Below are positions 22,887 through 31,636 of a DNA stretch of 64,000 bases, one piece after another. The position numbers and the translations under genes were made by a program. Within the stretch, counting starts at the first letter, position 1; every line of letters begins with the position of its first letter. Below the pieces are notes generated by a model. The model had not been told where the DNA came from and did no database searches. It worked only from the letters and a program-made list of their open reading frames with translations. The DNA is from Gemmatimonadetes bacterium T265 (GTDB taxonomy: Bacteria; Gemmatimonadota; Gemmatimonadetes; Gemmatimonadales; Gemmatimonadaceae): positions 372,001 through 436,000 of the forward strand of contig BPUI01000001.1 in the NCBI GenBank assembly GCA_019973575.1, written 5' to 3'.

Positions 22887-23723
22887 TCAGCCCTGCGCCT
22901 CGGGCGCGGTGGCCTCGTGCAGGGCGAAGTGCGCGCCGTGCGGGTCCGCGCAGTGGGCGATCTGGCCGCCGGGGACCGGCGTCGGCTCGCGGAGTACTTG
23001 GCCGCCGCCCTGGCGCACCGCGTCGAGCGCGCGCGTGAGGTCGCCGACGCGGACGTAGAGCAGCCACTGCGACGGCCGGTTGGACGCGGCGGACGGGTAC
23101 ACGGCCCCGTACGTGGTCCCAGCCTGCCCGAACATCTGGTAGACGCCCGCCGGTCCCATGGGCATCGCCTCGGTCTTCTCCCACCCGAAGAGCCGCGCGT
23201 AGAAGTCGAACGTCGAGGTCGGGTCGATCGTCGGGAGCTCGTGCCACGAGAACTCGCCGACGGCCGGCATCGGGGACGGCGCGGGCGAGGGGTTGGACGG
23301 CTGGAACATCGAGAAGACCGCGCCCTGGGGGTCGGAGACGATCGCGAAGCGTCCGACGTCCGGGATGTCGCTCGGCGCGACGAACGACCGCGCGCCGAGC
23401 GCGAGGGCGTCGCGGTACGTGGCGTCGACGTCGGGGGTGCCGATGTGGGCCATCCAGTACGGCGGCACGCCGCCCGCCGTCTCCGCACTCGTCTGTGTCA
23501 TGACGCCGCCGATCGGCGACGCCCCGTTCATCCACATCGTGTACGGCGATCCCTCGCCGGCGGTCCCCCAAGGAGCGGTCGTCCAGCCCGTGACGGCGGC
23601 GTAGAAGCGGATCGCGGCGTCGACGTCGGGCACCATCAGGTCGTACCACAAAAAGCGGCCGCGCACGGATGCGGCGGCGGGCGTCAGGGGGGAGAGACTG
23701 GATGCGGCGGCGGGCGTGGTCAT
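22887..23723 (-). CDS. VOC-family protein with two glyoxalase-like domains
   Basis: 278 aa from ATG 23723; the longer in-frame extension upstream lacks conserved sequence. Two repeats start GRFLWYDLMVPDVDAAIRFY and GEFSWHELPTIDPTSTFDFY, each a beta-alpha-beta VOC half like those of the mycobacterial Cfp30B/27-kDa antigen family. VOC proteins bind metals or hydrophobic small molecules; no substrate is evident. It is downstream of the GH97 gene on the same strand with a terminator-like hairpin between. Confidence 0.85.
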   Translation of the reverse strand: MTTPAAASSLSPLTPAAASVRGRFLWYDLMVPDVDAAIRFYAAVTGWTTAPWGTAGEGSPYTMWMNGASPIGGVMTQTSAETAGGVPPYWMAHIGTPDVDATYRDALALGARSFVAPSDIPDVGRFAIVSDPQGAVFSMFQPSNPSPAPSPMPAVGEFSWHELPTIDPTSTFDFYARLFGWEKTEAMPMGPAGVYQMFGQAGTTYGAVYPSAASNRPSQWLLYVRVGDLTRALDAVRQGGGQVLREPTPVPGGQIAHCADPHGAHFALHEATAPEAQG

Positions 23724-23787
23724 CGCGTGCTCCGGGTTGAAGACCGAACAAGAACCGAAACGGGACGCCAATGTGCAGCCGACCGGG

Positions 23788-23819
23788 AGATCGCGCCAGA
23801 CCTCGGCGCGATCTTTTTT
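23788..23819 (+). terminator. Rho-independent terminator hairpin with T6
   Basis: Perfect 10-bp stem AGATCGCGCC / GGCGCGATCT, 7-base loop, then TTTTT, a rare classic intrinsic terminator in this GC-rich DNA. The T-tract is on the plus strand, but the nearest plus gene ends ~1 kb upstream. On the minus strand the hairpin follows the GH97 stop by 46 bp and could terminate that gene without a U-run. Confidence 0.7.
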
Positions 23820-23859
23820 CGTCACGAGCGGACGACGGCGGCCCGTCGCCCTTTCTCGG

Positions 23860-25947
23860 TTATCTGTCCCGCGAATCGCGCGACAGCGCATCGCCGGCGC
23901 GCGCCGGCGTGAGGCGGATCGCGTGGCCGCCGGCGGGGGCGAGATGTGCCGGGATCACGTCGGCGGCGGTGACGAGGCGCGTCGCGTGTTGCAGCTCCGC
24001 GGGCGCGTCGGGCACGTCGCCGTAGACGTCGGCGCGGTACGGCCCCGGACCGAGGAAGCGGAGCGGGACGTCGACGGCGCGCGCGGCGCCGTCGGTCATC
24101 GTGCCGACGTACCAGGTCGTCCCCCGCCGCCGGGCGATCGTGATCACGTGCCCCACGTCGGCGTTCAGCACGCGTGTCTCGTCCCACGTCGTCGGCACGC
24201 CCGCGACGAAGTCGAGCCCCGACTGTCCCTCGTACGCGCTCGGTGCGTCCGCCATCATTGGCAGGTAGTCCTCGTAGACGACGTACGTGGCGAGCGTGCG
24301 CGCGCGCGTGCCGATCACGCGCGGGCCCGTGTACTGCGGGTGGAAGGCGCGCTCGGTGACGTAGCGGAAGCCGCCCTGGTGGAAGTCGAGCGGCCCGGCG
24401 AGCATGCGCACGAAGGGGACGAGGAGCTCGTGCGAGGGCGTGACGCCCTTGCTCCCGTCGAACTTGTCGTACTCGAGGCCCATGACCGCCTCGACGGTCA
24501 TCAGGTTGGGGTACGTGCGCGAGAGCCCGGTCGGCTTGTACGCGCCGTGGAAGACGACCGTGAGGTGGTGCGCGGCGGCCTTCGCGACGACTTCATGATA
24601 GAACGCAACCATATCCTGGTCGTCGCGGTCCATGAAGTCGACCATGATCCCTTCGATCCCCATGCGCTCGTAGCGCGCGAGCGCCGTGTCGAGCTGCGGG
24701 CGGAGGGCCTTCCAGTGCGTCCAGACGCGGAGGCGGACGCCCCTGGCTTTCGCGTAGCGGAGCACCTCGGGGAGGTCGATCGTCGGCAGCGCGCGGGTGA
24801 CGTCGGGGTGCTCGTCGCCGGGGTCGATGCGGCCACCGTACCACGCCGTGTCCTGGAAGCCGTCGAGCGTGTGGTAGGCGATCCCGTGCGCGGCGCAGAA
24901 GTCGATGTAGTACTTCGTGGTCGCCGTGTTCAGCCCGCCCTTGAAGGGCACCGTGTCCGGGACGACGTAGTCGTTCCACCACGGGAAGGTCGTCTTCCCC
25001 GGGCGGACCCACGACGCGTCGCCGATCGCGGACGGCGGGTTGAGCAGCGTGACGAGGTTCGACTCGACGAGGCGCCCGGGGGCGTCGGCGATCATCAGCA
25101 CGCGCCACGGGGAGTCGTGTGGCGCCCGCGCGCGGACCTTCACGTTAGGCGTTCCCGGCCACGGCGACAGCCGGCTCGCGAGGACGCCCGGCGCCTGCTG
25201 CACCCGGGACAGGTACATCCCCGCGTAGTCGGTCAGGTCGGCCTCGGTCACCGCGAGCCACGCGCCGCCCGGGTGGTGGAACAGCACGGGCAGCGCGAGC
25301 AGCGTATCCGCGGGGATCTCGCGTAGCGGCGCGACGGTGTAGAAGCCTTCGTACGACGACACGAAGCCGGAGCGCTGGAGGGCGTACGCCTGGCTCTGCG
25401 GGTCGAGCGCGACGTGCGTGCGCTCCTCGGTGATCGTGAACTCCGCGAGCCCCGGCTGCGCGGGGACGTGGTAGCGGAACGCCACGCCGTCGTCGTAGGC
25501 GCGGAACACGACGTCGACGCGCCGGTGCGGCGCCGCGTCCTCGACGAGTGCGACGGTCGTCTCGCGGTAGTGGTCGCGCGCCGCGCTGGCCTTGCCCAGA
25601 AGGCCGTGCGCCACCGCGTCGTGCGCGGCGTGCGTCACCGACGCGATCCGCGCGCCGGGCCCGAACGGGCCGCCGTCGGCGAAGTCGAGCCCGAGGTCGG
25701 ATGCGTCGACGAGCGGCGCGCCGCGGTACGATACGCGGTAGGCGGGGACGGTCCGCCCGTCCGGCGTCGTGTGCACGCCAACGGTCGCGACGATCCGGCC
25801 GTCGGGCGAGCGGGCGACGGCGGACGTCGGCGCGGCCGCGCGCTGTGCAGCAGCGGACGTGGGGATCGCGGCCGGGCCGACGCCGACGAAGGCGAGCAGG
25901 CACAGCGCGAGGGCCGCCGCGGCGGGGCGGCGTCCGGCGAGGGTCAC
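23860..25947 (-). CDS. Exported glycoside hydrolase family 97 (alpha-glucosidase/alpha-galactosidase type)
   Basis: 695 aa. The chosen GTG at 25947 opens a signal peptide (VTLAGRRPAAAALALCLLAFVGVG...AAAQ); no ATG precedes it in frame. An N-terminal beta-sandwich (SPDGRIVATVGV... through PWRVLMIAD) leads to a TIM barrel with GH97 hallmarks FPWWNDYVVPD and YYIDFCAAHGIAYHTLDGF. GIMVDFMDRDDQ has the aspartate position used as nucleophile in retaining GH97 enzymes, and LMTVEAVMGLEYDKF carries likely catalytic glutamates. GH97 removes terminal alpha-linked glucose or galactose. It is divergent from a Tat-exported sugar isomerase-like gene, suggesting a carbohydrate-use locus. Confidence 0.85.
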   Translation of the reverse strand: MTLAGRRPAAAALALCLLAFVGVGPAAIPTSAAAQRAAAPTSAVARSPDGRIVATVGVHTTPDGRTVPAYRVSYRGAPLVDASDLGLDFADGGPFGPGARIASVTHAAHDAVAHGLLGKASAARDHYRETTVALVEDAAPHRRVDVVFRAYDDGVAFRYHVPAQPGLAEFTITEERTHVALDPQSQAYALQRSGFVSSYEGFYTVAPLREIPADTLLALPVLFHHPGGAWLAVTEADLTDYAGMYLSRVQQAPGVLASRLSPWPGTPNVKVRARAPHDSPWRVLMIADAPGRLVESNLVTLLNPPSAIGDASWVRPGKTTFPWWNDYVVPDTVPFKGGLNTATTKYYIDFCAAHGIAYHTLDGFQDTAWYGGRIDPGDEHPDVTRALPTIDLPEVLRYAKARGVRLRVWTHWKALRPQLDTALARYERMGIEGIMVDFMDRDDQDMVAFYHEVVAKAAAHHLTVVFHGAYKPTGLSRTYPNLMTVEAVMGLEYDKFDGSKGVTPSHELLVPFVRMLAGPLDFHQGGFRYVTERAFHPQYTGPRVIGTRARTLATYVVYEDYLPMMADAPSAYEGQSGLDFVAGVPTTWDETRVLNADVGHVITIARRRGTTWYVGTMTDGAARAVDVPLRFLGPGPYRADVYGDVPDAPAELQHATRLVTAADVIPAHLAPAGGHAIRLTPARAGDALSRDSRDR

Positions 25948-26133
25948 GAATCGCGCGACGCTCGCTGGGACGACGTAGTTAAGGCACCTGGATGTGGGCA
26001 CGCGTGCGAAGATGGATTCCGACCCCGCCGTGCACCAGCGCCTGTCGCGCGCCGGTGCCGGGCGGTACTGTGTCGGACGGTCGCCGCGGACTCCACGTGC
26101 GCGCCCCGCCCACCGCTGACGTAGGAAACCCGC

Positions 26134-26979
26134 ATGCACCGCCGAACTTTCGTGCGCGGCCTCGGCGCCGCCCTCGCGCTCCCCGCCGCGCTCCGCGCCT
26201 ACCCGGTCGACGCGCGCCGGGTCGAGCGGATCGGCATCCAGCTCTACTCGCTCCGCGACGCCGCGAAGGCGGACCTCGAACGCACCCTCGGCGAGATCGC
26301 GGCGGTCGGCTACCGCCAGGTGGAGCTGCTCGAGTCGATGCACAACTTCGACATGCCGCCGGAGCGGCTGCGCAAGGTCCTCGACGGCCTGCACCTGCGC
26401 GCGCCCTCGACGCACATCGGCACCGACGCGCTCGACGACCTGCCCCGGGTCGTCGACCACGCGCACACGCTCGGCCACACGTACGTCGTCGTCGCCTCGC
26501 TGCCGATGGAGCCGAGCAAGGCCACGCTCGACGACTACCGGCACTGGGCCGACCGCTTCAACGCCGCGGGCGAGACGATGCGACGCGCCGGCCTCTGGCT
26601 CGGCTTCCACGACGAGCCAGAGAACTTCGCCCCGATCGACGGGCAGGTGCCGTACGACGTGCTCGTCGCGCGCACCGACCCGGCGCTCGTGCGCCTGCAG
26701 CTCGACACCGGAAACGCGGCGCTCGGCGGGCGCGACCCGCTCCCCTACATGGAGCGGTACGGCGACCGGTACTGGCTCTTCCACCTCAAGGACGCCGCCC
26801 GACTCGGCGCGCCGCACGACGCGGAGCTCGGCACGGGCGTGGTCGACTTCAAGCGCCTGCTCGCGCGCGCGGGGTCGCTCGCCGACAAGTACGTCTACGT
26901 CGAGCAGGAGAGCTACCCGGGCACGCCGCTCGACAGCGCGCGGCGCGATTACAAGTACCTCGCGTCGCTGACCTACTGA
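26134..26979 (+). CDS. Tat-exported sugar phosphate isomerase/epimerase-like TIM-barrel protein
   Basis: 281 aa. The N-terminus MHRRTFVRGLGAALALPAAL has a twin-arginine pattern (RRTFVRG) followed by a short hydrophobic core, so export by Tat is likely. The xylose-isomerase-like TIM barrel shows GIQLYSLRD, GYRQVELLES, LGFHDEPENF, LQLDTGNAALGG and LFHLKDAAR, with conserved metal-binding Glu/Asp/His positions. The family includes keto-sugar epimerases and oxidoreductase partners. The substrate is unknown. It faces the GH97 gene across a 186-bp divergent spacer. Confidence 0.85.
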   Translation: MHRRTFVRGLGAALALPAALRAYPVDARRVERIGIQLYSLRDAAKADLERTLGEIAAVGYRQVELLESMHNFDMPPERLRKVLDGLHLRAPSTHIGTDALDDLPRVVDHAHTLGHTYVVVASLPMEPSKATLDDYRHWADRFNAAGETMRRAGLWLGFHDEPENFAPIDGQVPYDVLVARTDPALVRLQLDTGNAALGGRDPLPYMERYGDRYWLFHLKDAARLGAPHDAELGTGVVDFKRLLARAGSLADKYVYVEQESYPGTPLDSARRDYKYLASLTY

Positions 26980-27035
26980 CCCCCGCGCTCCCCTCGTCTG
27001 CGTTAGGCAACCCCGTCCGTCCCTCTACCCTCCCC

Positions 27036-27608
27036 ATGGCACACATCACCCTGCCCGACGGCCTGCCCGGCATCGTCGGCCCCCTCGCCGCGTACCCCGA
27101 GACGGCCCGCCACCTCAACGGCCTCGCCGAAGCCCTCCTGCGCGGCCCGTCGTCACTCACCCCGGCGGAGCGCGAGCTGGTCGCGACGTACACGTCGCGG
27201 CGGAACGAGTGTCGGTTCTGCACGCAGTCGCACGCGGCCGCCGCGCGGTACCTCCACGAGCGCGATCACGGCGCGGGCTCGTCCGCGACCGTGGACCGCG
27301 TGCTCGACGACCTCGCGACCGCGCCGGTGAGCGACAAAATGCGCGCGCTGCTCGCGATCGCCGGCAAGGTCCAGCAGGGCGGCCGGCGCGTGCTCCCCCA
27401 GGACGTCGCGCGGGCGCGCGAGGCCGGGGCGGACGACCAGGCGATCCACGACACGGTGCTGATCGCCGCGGCGTTCTGCATGTACAACCGCTACGTCGAC
27501 GGGCTGGCGACGTTCGCGCCCGAGCGCGCCGAGGACTACGCGCCGATGGGCGCCGCGCTCGGCGAGCACGGCTACCTCAACCCGGTCGGCGCGCCCGCGG
27601 GCGTCTAA
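27036..27608 (+). CDS. AhpD/carboxymuconolactone-decarboxylase-like peroxidase-related protein
   Basis: 190 aa from ATG 27036. The redox motif CRFCTQSH (CxxCxxxH) is that of AhpD-like alkylhydroperoxidases, within an all-helical CMD fold (LTPAERELVATYTSRRNECRFC). It probably acts in peroxide reduction or related thiol chemistry. A GTTAGGC copy lies in the short spacer before it. A palindromic repeat element lies 40 bp after its stop. Confidence 0.88.
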   Translation: MAHITLPDGLPGIVGPLAAYPETARHLNGLAEALLRGPSSLTPAERELVATYTSRRNECRFCTQSHAAAARYLHERDHGAGSSATVDRVLDDLATAPVSDKMRALLAIAGKVQQGGRRVLPQDVARAREAGADDQAIHDTVLIAAAFCMYNRYVDGLATFAPERAEDYAPMGAALGEHGYLNPVGAPAGV

Positions 27609-27647
27609 TGTGATTCAGACGCCTCGAATGACGCGTTGACGTTCGAC

Positions 27648-27762
27648 TGTCGTCCCGAGCGGAGCGAGGGACCTGCCGTCCGGGGTGACGGGACGTCCGT
27701 GGCGCGCCCGACGCAGCCCCGTCACCGGGGAGAGAAGGTGCCTCGCTACGCTCGGGACGACA
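27648..27762. repeat. 115-bp palindromic repeat element
   Basis: 27-base arms (27648-27674 and 27736-27762) match as inverted repeats at 25 of 27 positions; the tips read TGTCGTCCCGAGCGGAGCGA. The interior contains a second inverted pair (CCGGGGTGAC / GTCACCGGGG region), so the whole element can fold as one long hairpin. It lies between the convergent AhpD-like and outer-membrane genes and could terminate both. It belongs to the same family as the element inside lon. Confidence 0.85.
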
Positions 27763-27822
27763 CAGGGGGACGCGTCACCCGAATTCCGTGAAGCACATCA
27801 ACGTAGGTACGGGGGACGGGGC

Positions 27823-29925
27823 TCAGAGGATCCGCCAGAAGTCGCGCGTCACGTCGACGGAGAACAGCCACCGTCCCCCCCGGCCCACGCCGCGCGCGAC
27901 GTCGAGCCGCACGAGGTCGAAGAAGCCGATCGCGCCCGCGCCGAGCGCGGGGTACCACCCCGACCCCGGCTGACGGAACGGCTCGGGCGGCGCGGCCCCG
28001 GCGCGGGCGACGTAGACCGCGTGCGCGTAGGGGGCGAGCGTGAGCGCCGCGGGCGAGCGCCCGTAGCTGCCTAACGAGAGCGACGGGAAGGGGACCGGGA
28101 AGCGCCACTCGACGCGCTGGCTCGCGCCGGCGCGGCCGGCGAGGGCGTGGAAGTCGTACCCCGGCCCCGTGACCGGGCCGCCGAAGTAGGCGAGTTCCTG
28201 CGCGGGCACGCGCCCGACGGCGCCCGCGGCGACCGTCTCGAGCACGAGCCGCCGCTCGCCGAGCGCGGTGCTCCCGAACGCGCGTTCGACGCCGAGGTCG
28301 GCGCCGAGGCGGCCGAAGGTCGTGCACGGGCCGCCCGCGCAGCCGAGCGAGGTGCGCGCGGCGAGCGCGCGCAGGCCGCCCCGCACGGTCGTGCCGAACG
28401 GGCCGTCGGCGGCCGCGCGGTCGAGCGTGAGGCCGAGCCGGGCCTCGCGGAGGCGGTCCGCGGGGAGCGTCGGTTCGTAGCGGCCCGCCGCCGGGCGGGC
28501 GCGCACGTCGAGGGCGCGCTGCCACTCGTAGCCCGCGGTCGCGCCGGCGCGGAACCCCGAGACGCCTAACGGAAGGTCGACGGCCGCCGCGAACCCGCGC
28601 GCGTCGTACGGGTCGGTCCAGTCGCTGCCGAACTCCTGGGCCGCGATCGAGTTGCGGGCGCGCGACACCTCCTGCGCGTCGCCGGCCTCGCGGAAGTCGC
28701 GGAACGCTTCCAGGCGCACGCCCGCGCCGGACGCGGTCGTCGCCCCCAGCGTCGCCCGCCCCTTGGCCTGGTGGTCGTCGAGTCCGTAGCGCCCGAGCAG
28801 GGCGAGCGACGCGCCGGGCGCGGGGCGCACGACGCCGCCCGCGCCTAACGCGAGCCCCTCGGCCCGGTCGACGCGGACGAAGTCGGAGACCGAGCGCGCG
28901 GCGAACGCGCCGCGCCGCGCCGCCTCGAGCGCGCGCCGCTGCACGAGCCCCTGGGCGAGCGCGCGCACGCGGCGCACGTCCTCGTCGCTCGCGAAGGTGA
29001 CGTCGGGCGGGAGGGCGTCGAGCACGCGGGGCTCGCGGAACGTGTACTGCCGAAGCACGGCCGGCGGGCGGAACTCGAGCGGCGGGCCGGCGAAGGTCTG
29101 CGGCGGGATCTCGGTGTTCACCGCGTAGTCGCCGACGTCCCAGCGGCCGCGGATGATGCCCCGCGCGGGGAAGTCGAGGAAGGTGCCCGCGCGGCGCACC
29201 TCGACCTCCTGCCGGCGCGGGAGCCAGAAACGGCCCTCGACGAGCGCGTTCTCGAGCACGATCGCGACGTTCTCGTTGCGCGGGTCGAGGTAGGCCGGGC
29301 GCGTGAAGGTGAAGGCGAGGCGGACGAGGCGCCCGGTGTCGCGGTCGATGAACAGCGTGCCGACGAGCCGCGGCTTGGTCGCGTCCTTGGGGCGGGTGCG
29401 GACCTCGATGATCCACACCGTGCGCGGGCCGATGCGCAGCGCGCTCGAGTCGGCGATCGCGTAGTCGTAGACGCCCGGCCCGCCGGGCGCGAGCGGGTGC
29501 GGCACGTCGGCCACGTCCCGGCCCTCGCCTAACCGGATCGAGTCGGGGAACTCGTTCTGGACGATGCCGAAGCGATCGCGGTAGAACTGGTTGTCGGTCG
29601 GCAGGATGGTCGTGTCGCGCTGGCCGACAACGATCTGCTTGGTCTGGTTGGGCGCGTGCCAGTAGACCTCGGTCGCGATCTGGGTGGCCTGCACGACGCG
29701 CGGCGGGATGAAGTCGCCGAGCTGGCCGAGGAAGGTGAGGGTGCCGCGGGCGACGGCGCGGTAGTCGCGCAGCGCGGTGTCGGCGAGCTGGCGGGCGCGG
29801 ACCTGCTGCGCGCGCGTGATGAGGGCGAGGGCGGCCGAGTCGTTCCAGGACTGGGCGGCGAGGGGGGACGAGCTGCCGACGACGAGGGCGAGCGCGAAGC
29901 AGGTGCGGGAAGGCGGCCGACGCAT
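27823..29925 (-). CDS. Large exported outer-membrane beta-barrel protein
   Basis: 700 aa with a signal peptide (MRRPPSRTCFALALVVGSSSPLAAQ). The first ~300 residues form a soluble region (DRFGIVQNEFPDSIRLGEG, VWIIEVRTRPKD, GRLVRLAFTFTRPAYLD) that resembles outer-membrane-lipoprotein-like or DUF5686-type surface domains. From about 370 on, glycine/arginine-rich amphipathic strands suggest a 12-16-stranded barrel, with an Omp85-like late section (FGGPVTGPGYDFHALAG). Two cysteines (CAGGPC) may form a loop disulfide. No substrate or partner is evident. Four GTTAGGC motifs lie inside it. Confidence 0.7.
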   Translation of the reverse strand: MRRPPSRTCFALALVVGSSSPLAAQSWNDSAALALITRAQQVRARQLADTALRDYRAVARGTLTFLGQLGDFIPPRVVQATQIATEVYWHAPNQTKQIVVGQRDTTILPTDNQFYRDRFGIVQNEFPDSIRLGEGRDVADVPHPLAPGGPGVYDYAIADSSALRIGPRTVWIIEVRTRPKDATKPRLVGTLFIDRDTGRLVRLAFTFTRPAYLDPRNENVAIVLENALVEGRFWLPRRQEVEVRRAGTFLDFPARGIIRGRWDVGDYAVNTEIPPQTFAGPPLEFRPPAVLRQYTFREPRVLDALPPDVTFASDEDVRRVRALAQGLVQRRALEAARRGAFAARSVSDFVRVDRAEGLALGAGGVVRPAPGASLALLGRYGLDDHQAKGRATLGATTASGAGVRLEAFRDFREAGDAQEVSRARNSIAAQEFGSDWTDPYDARGFAAAVDLPLGVSGFRAGATAGYEWQRALDVRARPAAGRYEPTLPADRLREARLGLTLDRAAADGPFGTTVRGGLRALAARTSLGCAGGPCTTFGRLGADLGVERAFGSTALGERRLVLETVAAGAVGRVPAQELAYFGGPVTGPGYDFHALAGRAGASQRVEWRFPVPFPSLSLGSYGRSPAALTLAPYAHAVYVARAGAAPPEPFRQPGSGWYPALGAGAIGFFDLVRLDVARGVGRGGRWLFSVDVTRDFWRIL

Positions 29926-30048
29926 GCTGCAGTTTGATTGATTCCGCGGGGAAGGCCAAGATGGGCCGGGTGTACCGTTGCCGGTCGTCGTGTTCGCGGC
30001 CCCACCGCCGACGATACAACCGACCCGGCTTCACCCGTTCATCCGCTC

Positions 30049-31575
30049 GTGTCGTATACCGATTTCCGCGCCCTCGCGCGGCCCGATACTCTCGTCCCCG
30101 TCTGGCGCGACGTCCTGCTCGACGGGGATACCCCGGTGAGCGCGTTCGCCAAGCTCCGCCGCGGGCCGTTCGCCTTCCTGCTCGAGAGCGCCCCGGCCGG
30201 TGGCGAGACGTGGGCGCGCTACACCTACCTCGGCACCGAGCCGCGCGGTGCGTGGCGACTCCGCGACGGGGTGGTCGACGCGTGGACCGCTGGGGAGGGG
30301 TGGCACGGCGCGCACACGCCCGGCGACCCGATCGCGGACCTCCAGGCGCGCCTCACCGCGTTCCGCCCGGTCGACCTGCCCGAGCTCGGGCCCTTCTGGA
30401 GCGGCGCGGTCGGCTACTTCGCGTACGACGTCGTGCGGCACATCGAGCGGCTCTCCGACGCGCCCCCGCGCGGCGTGCAGGCGCCCGACGCGCTCTGGAT
30501 CTTCACCGACGTGCTCGTCGTCATCGACAACCTGCGCGCGCAGGCGCGCGTCGTCACGGGCGTGCCCGTCACCGCCGCCGACGCGGCGGACGAGGGGGCG
30601 CTCCGCGCGCTGCACGACGCAGCGCGCGCGCGCTTGGACGCCGTGGTCGCGCGGCTCCGGGAGCCGTCCACGTTACCGCCGCTCGACTTCGACCCGGGCG
30701 CGCCGCCCGCGACCGGCGAGTCGACCATCTCGCGCGAGCGGTTCGAGGCGAACGTCGAGCGGATCAAGGAGTACGTGCGCGCGGGCGACTGCTTCCAGGC
30801 CCTGCTCGCGCGGCGAATCCGCGTGCCGCACGACTTCGACGGCGCGGCGCTCTACCGCGCGCTCCGCGTGCTCAACCCGTCGCCCTACATGCTGCACCTG
30901 CTGCTCGACGGCGTCGAGCTCGTGGGCTGCTCGCCCGAACTGCTCGTGCGGGTCGGGGACGCGGCGGACGGGCCGCGCGTGACCGTGCGCCCGATCGCCG
31001 GGACGCGCCCGCGGGGGCGCACGCCCGAGGACGACGCGCGGCTCACCGCCGACCTGCTCGCCGACGAGAAGGAGCGCGCCGAGCACGTGATGCTCGTCGA
31101 CCTCGGCCGCAACGACGTGGGGCGGGTGGCGGAGTACGGGAGCGTCGAGGTCACGAGTTTGATGCAGGTCGAGAAGTATTCGCACGTGCTGCACATCGTC
31201 TCGCAGGTCGAGGGGCGGCTGCCGGCGGGGGCGTCGGCGCTCGACGTCTTTCGCGCGACGTTCCCGGCGGGCACGATGACCGGGGCGCCGAAGGTGCGGG
31301 CGATGCAGATCATCGACGAGTTGGAGCCCGAGCGGCGGGGGCCGTACGCGGGGGCGGTGGGGTACGTCGCGGCCGGCGACCGGCGCACGGACCTGGCGAT
31401 CACCATCCGCACCTGCGTCATCGCGGGCGGGGAGGCGAGCGTGCAGGCGGGGGGCGGGATCGTCTACGACTCCGACCCCGGGCGCGAGTGGGAAGAGACG
31501 GAGAACAAGGCGCGGGCGATGCTGACGGCGATCGGGCGGGTGCGGGGGGCGGCCGCGGCCGCCGGTCCTCGGTAG
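30049..31575 (+). CDS. trpE: Anthranilate synthase component I
   Basis: 508 aa from a GTG at 30049 (VSYTDFRALARPDTLVPV), the family-like start; upstream residues are unrelated. The chorismate-binding domain shows FQALLARRIRVP, ASPE-like GCSPELLVR, RPIAGTRPRG, DLGRNDVGRVA, FPAGTMTGAPKVRAM and QAGGGIVYDSDP. With a TrpG glutamine amidotransferase it makes anthranilate from chorismate, the first step of tryptophan synthesis. No trpG, trpD or leader peptide is seen here, so the pathway is dispersed. Aminodeoxychorismate synthase (pabB) is the alternative; overall length and order favour trpE. Confidence 0.85.
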   Translation: MSYTDFRALARPDTLVPVWRDVLLDGDTPVSAFAKLRRGPFAFLLESAPAGGETWARYTYLGTEPRGAWRLRDGVVDAWTAGEGWHGAHTPGDPIADLQARLTAFRPVDLPELGPFWSGAVGYFAYDVVRHIERLSDAPPRGVQAPDALWIFTDVLVVIDNLRAQARVVTGVPVTAADAADEGALRALHDAARARLDAVVARLREPSTLPPLDFDPGAPPATGESTISRERFEANVERIKEYVRAGDCFQALLARRIRVPHDFDGAALYRALRVLNPSPYMLHLLLDGVELVGCSPELLVRVGDAADGPRVTVRPIAGTRPRGRTPEDDARLTADLLADEKERAEHVMLVDLGRNDVGRVAEYGSVEVTSLMQVEKYSHVLHIVSQVEGRLPAGASALDVFRATFPAGTMTGAPKVRAMQIIDELEPERRGPYAGAVGYVAAGDRRTDLAITIRTCVIAGGEASVQAGGGIVYDSDPGREWEETENKARAMLTAIGRVRGAAAAAGPR

Positions 31576-31636
31576 GGCGCCCCCGCGCTGGCGGCGCGCC
31601 GTCGCGGTTCCTTCCCTCCGGCTTACCTTACCAGGC

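Noticed and set aside
21606-23912. Long plus-strand open frame of 768 codons
   Set aside because: Arg/Gly-biased translation across an ATPase, a hydrolase and a VOC gene that are all recognisable in other frames.
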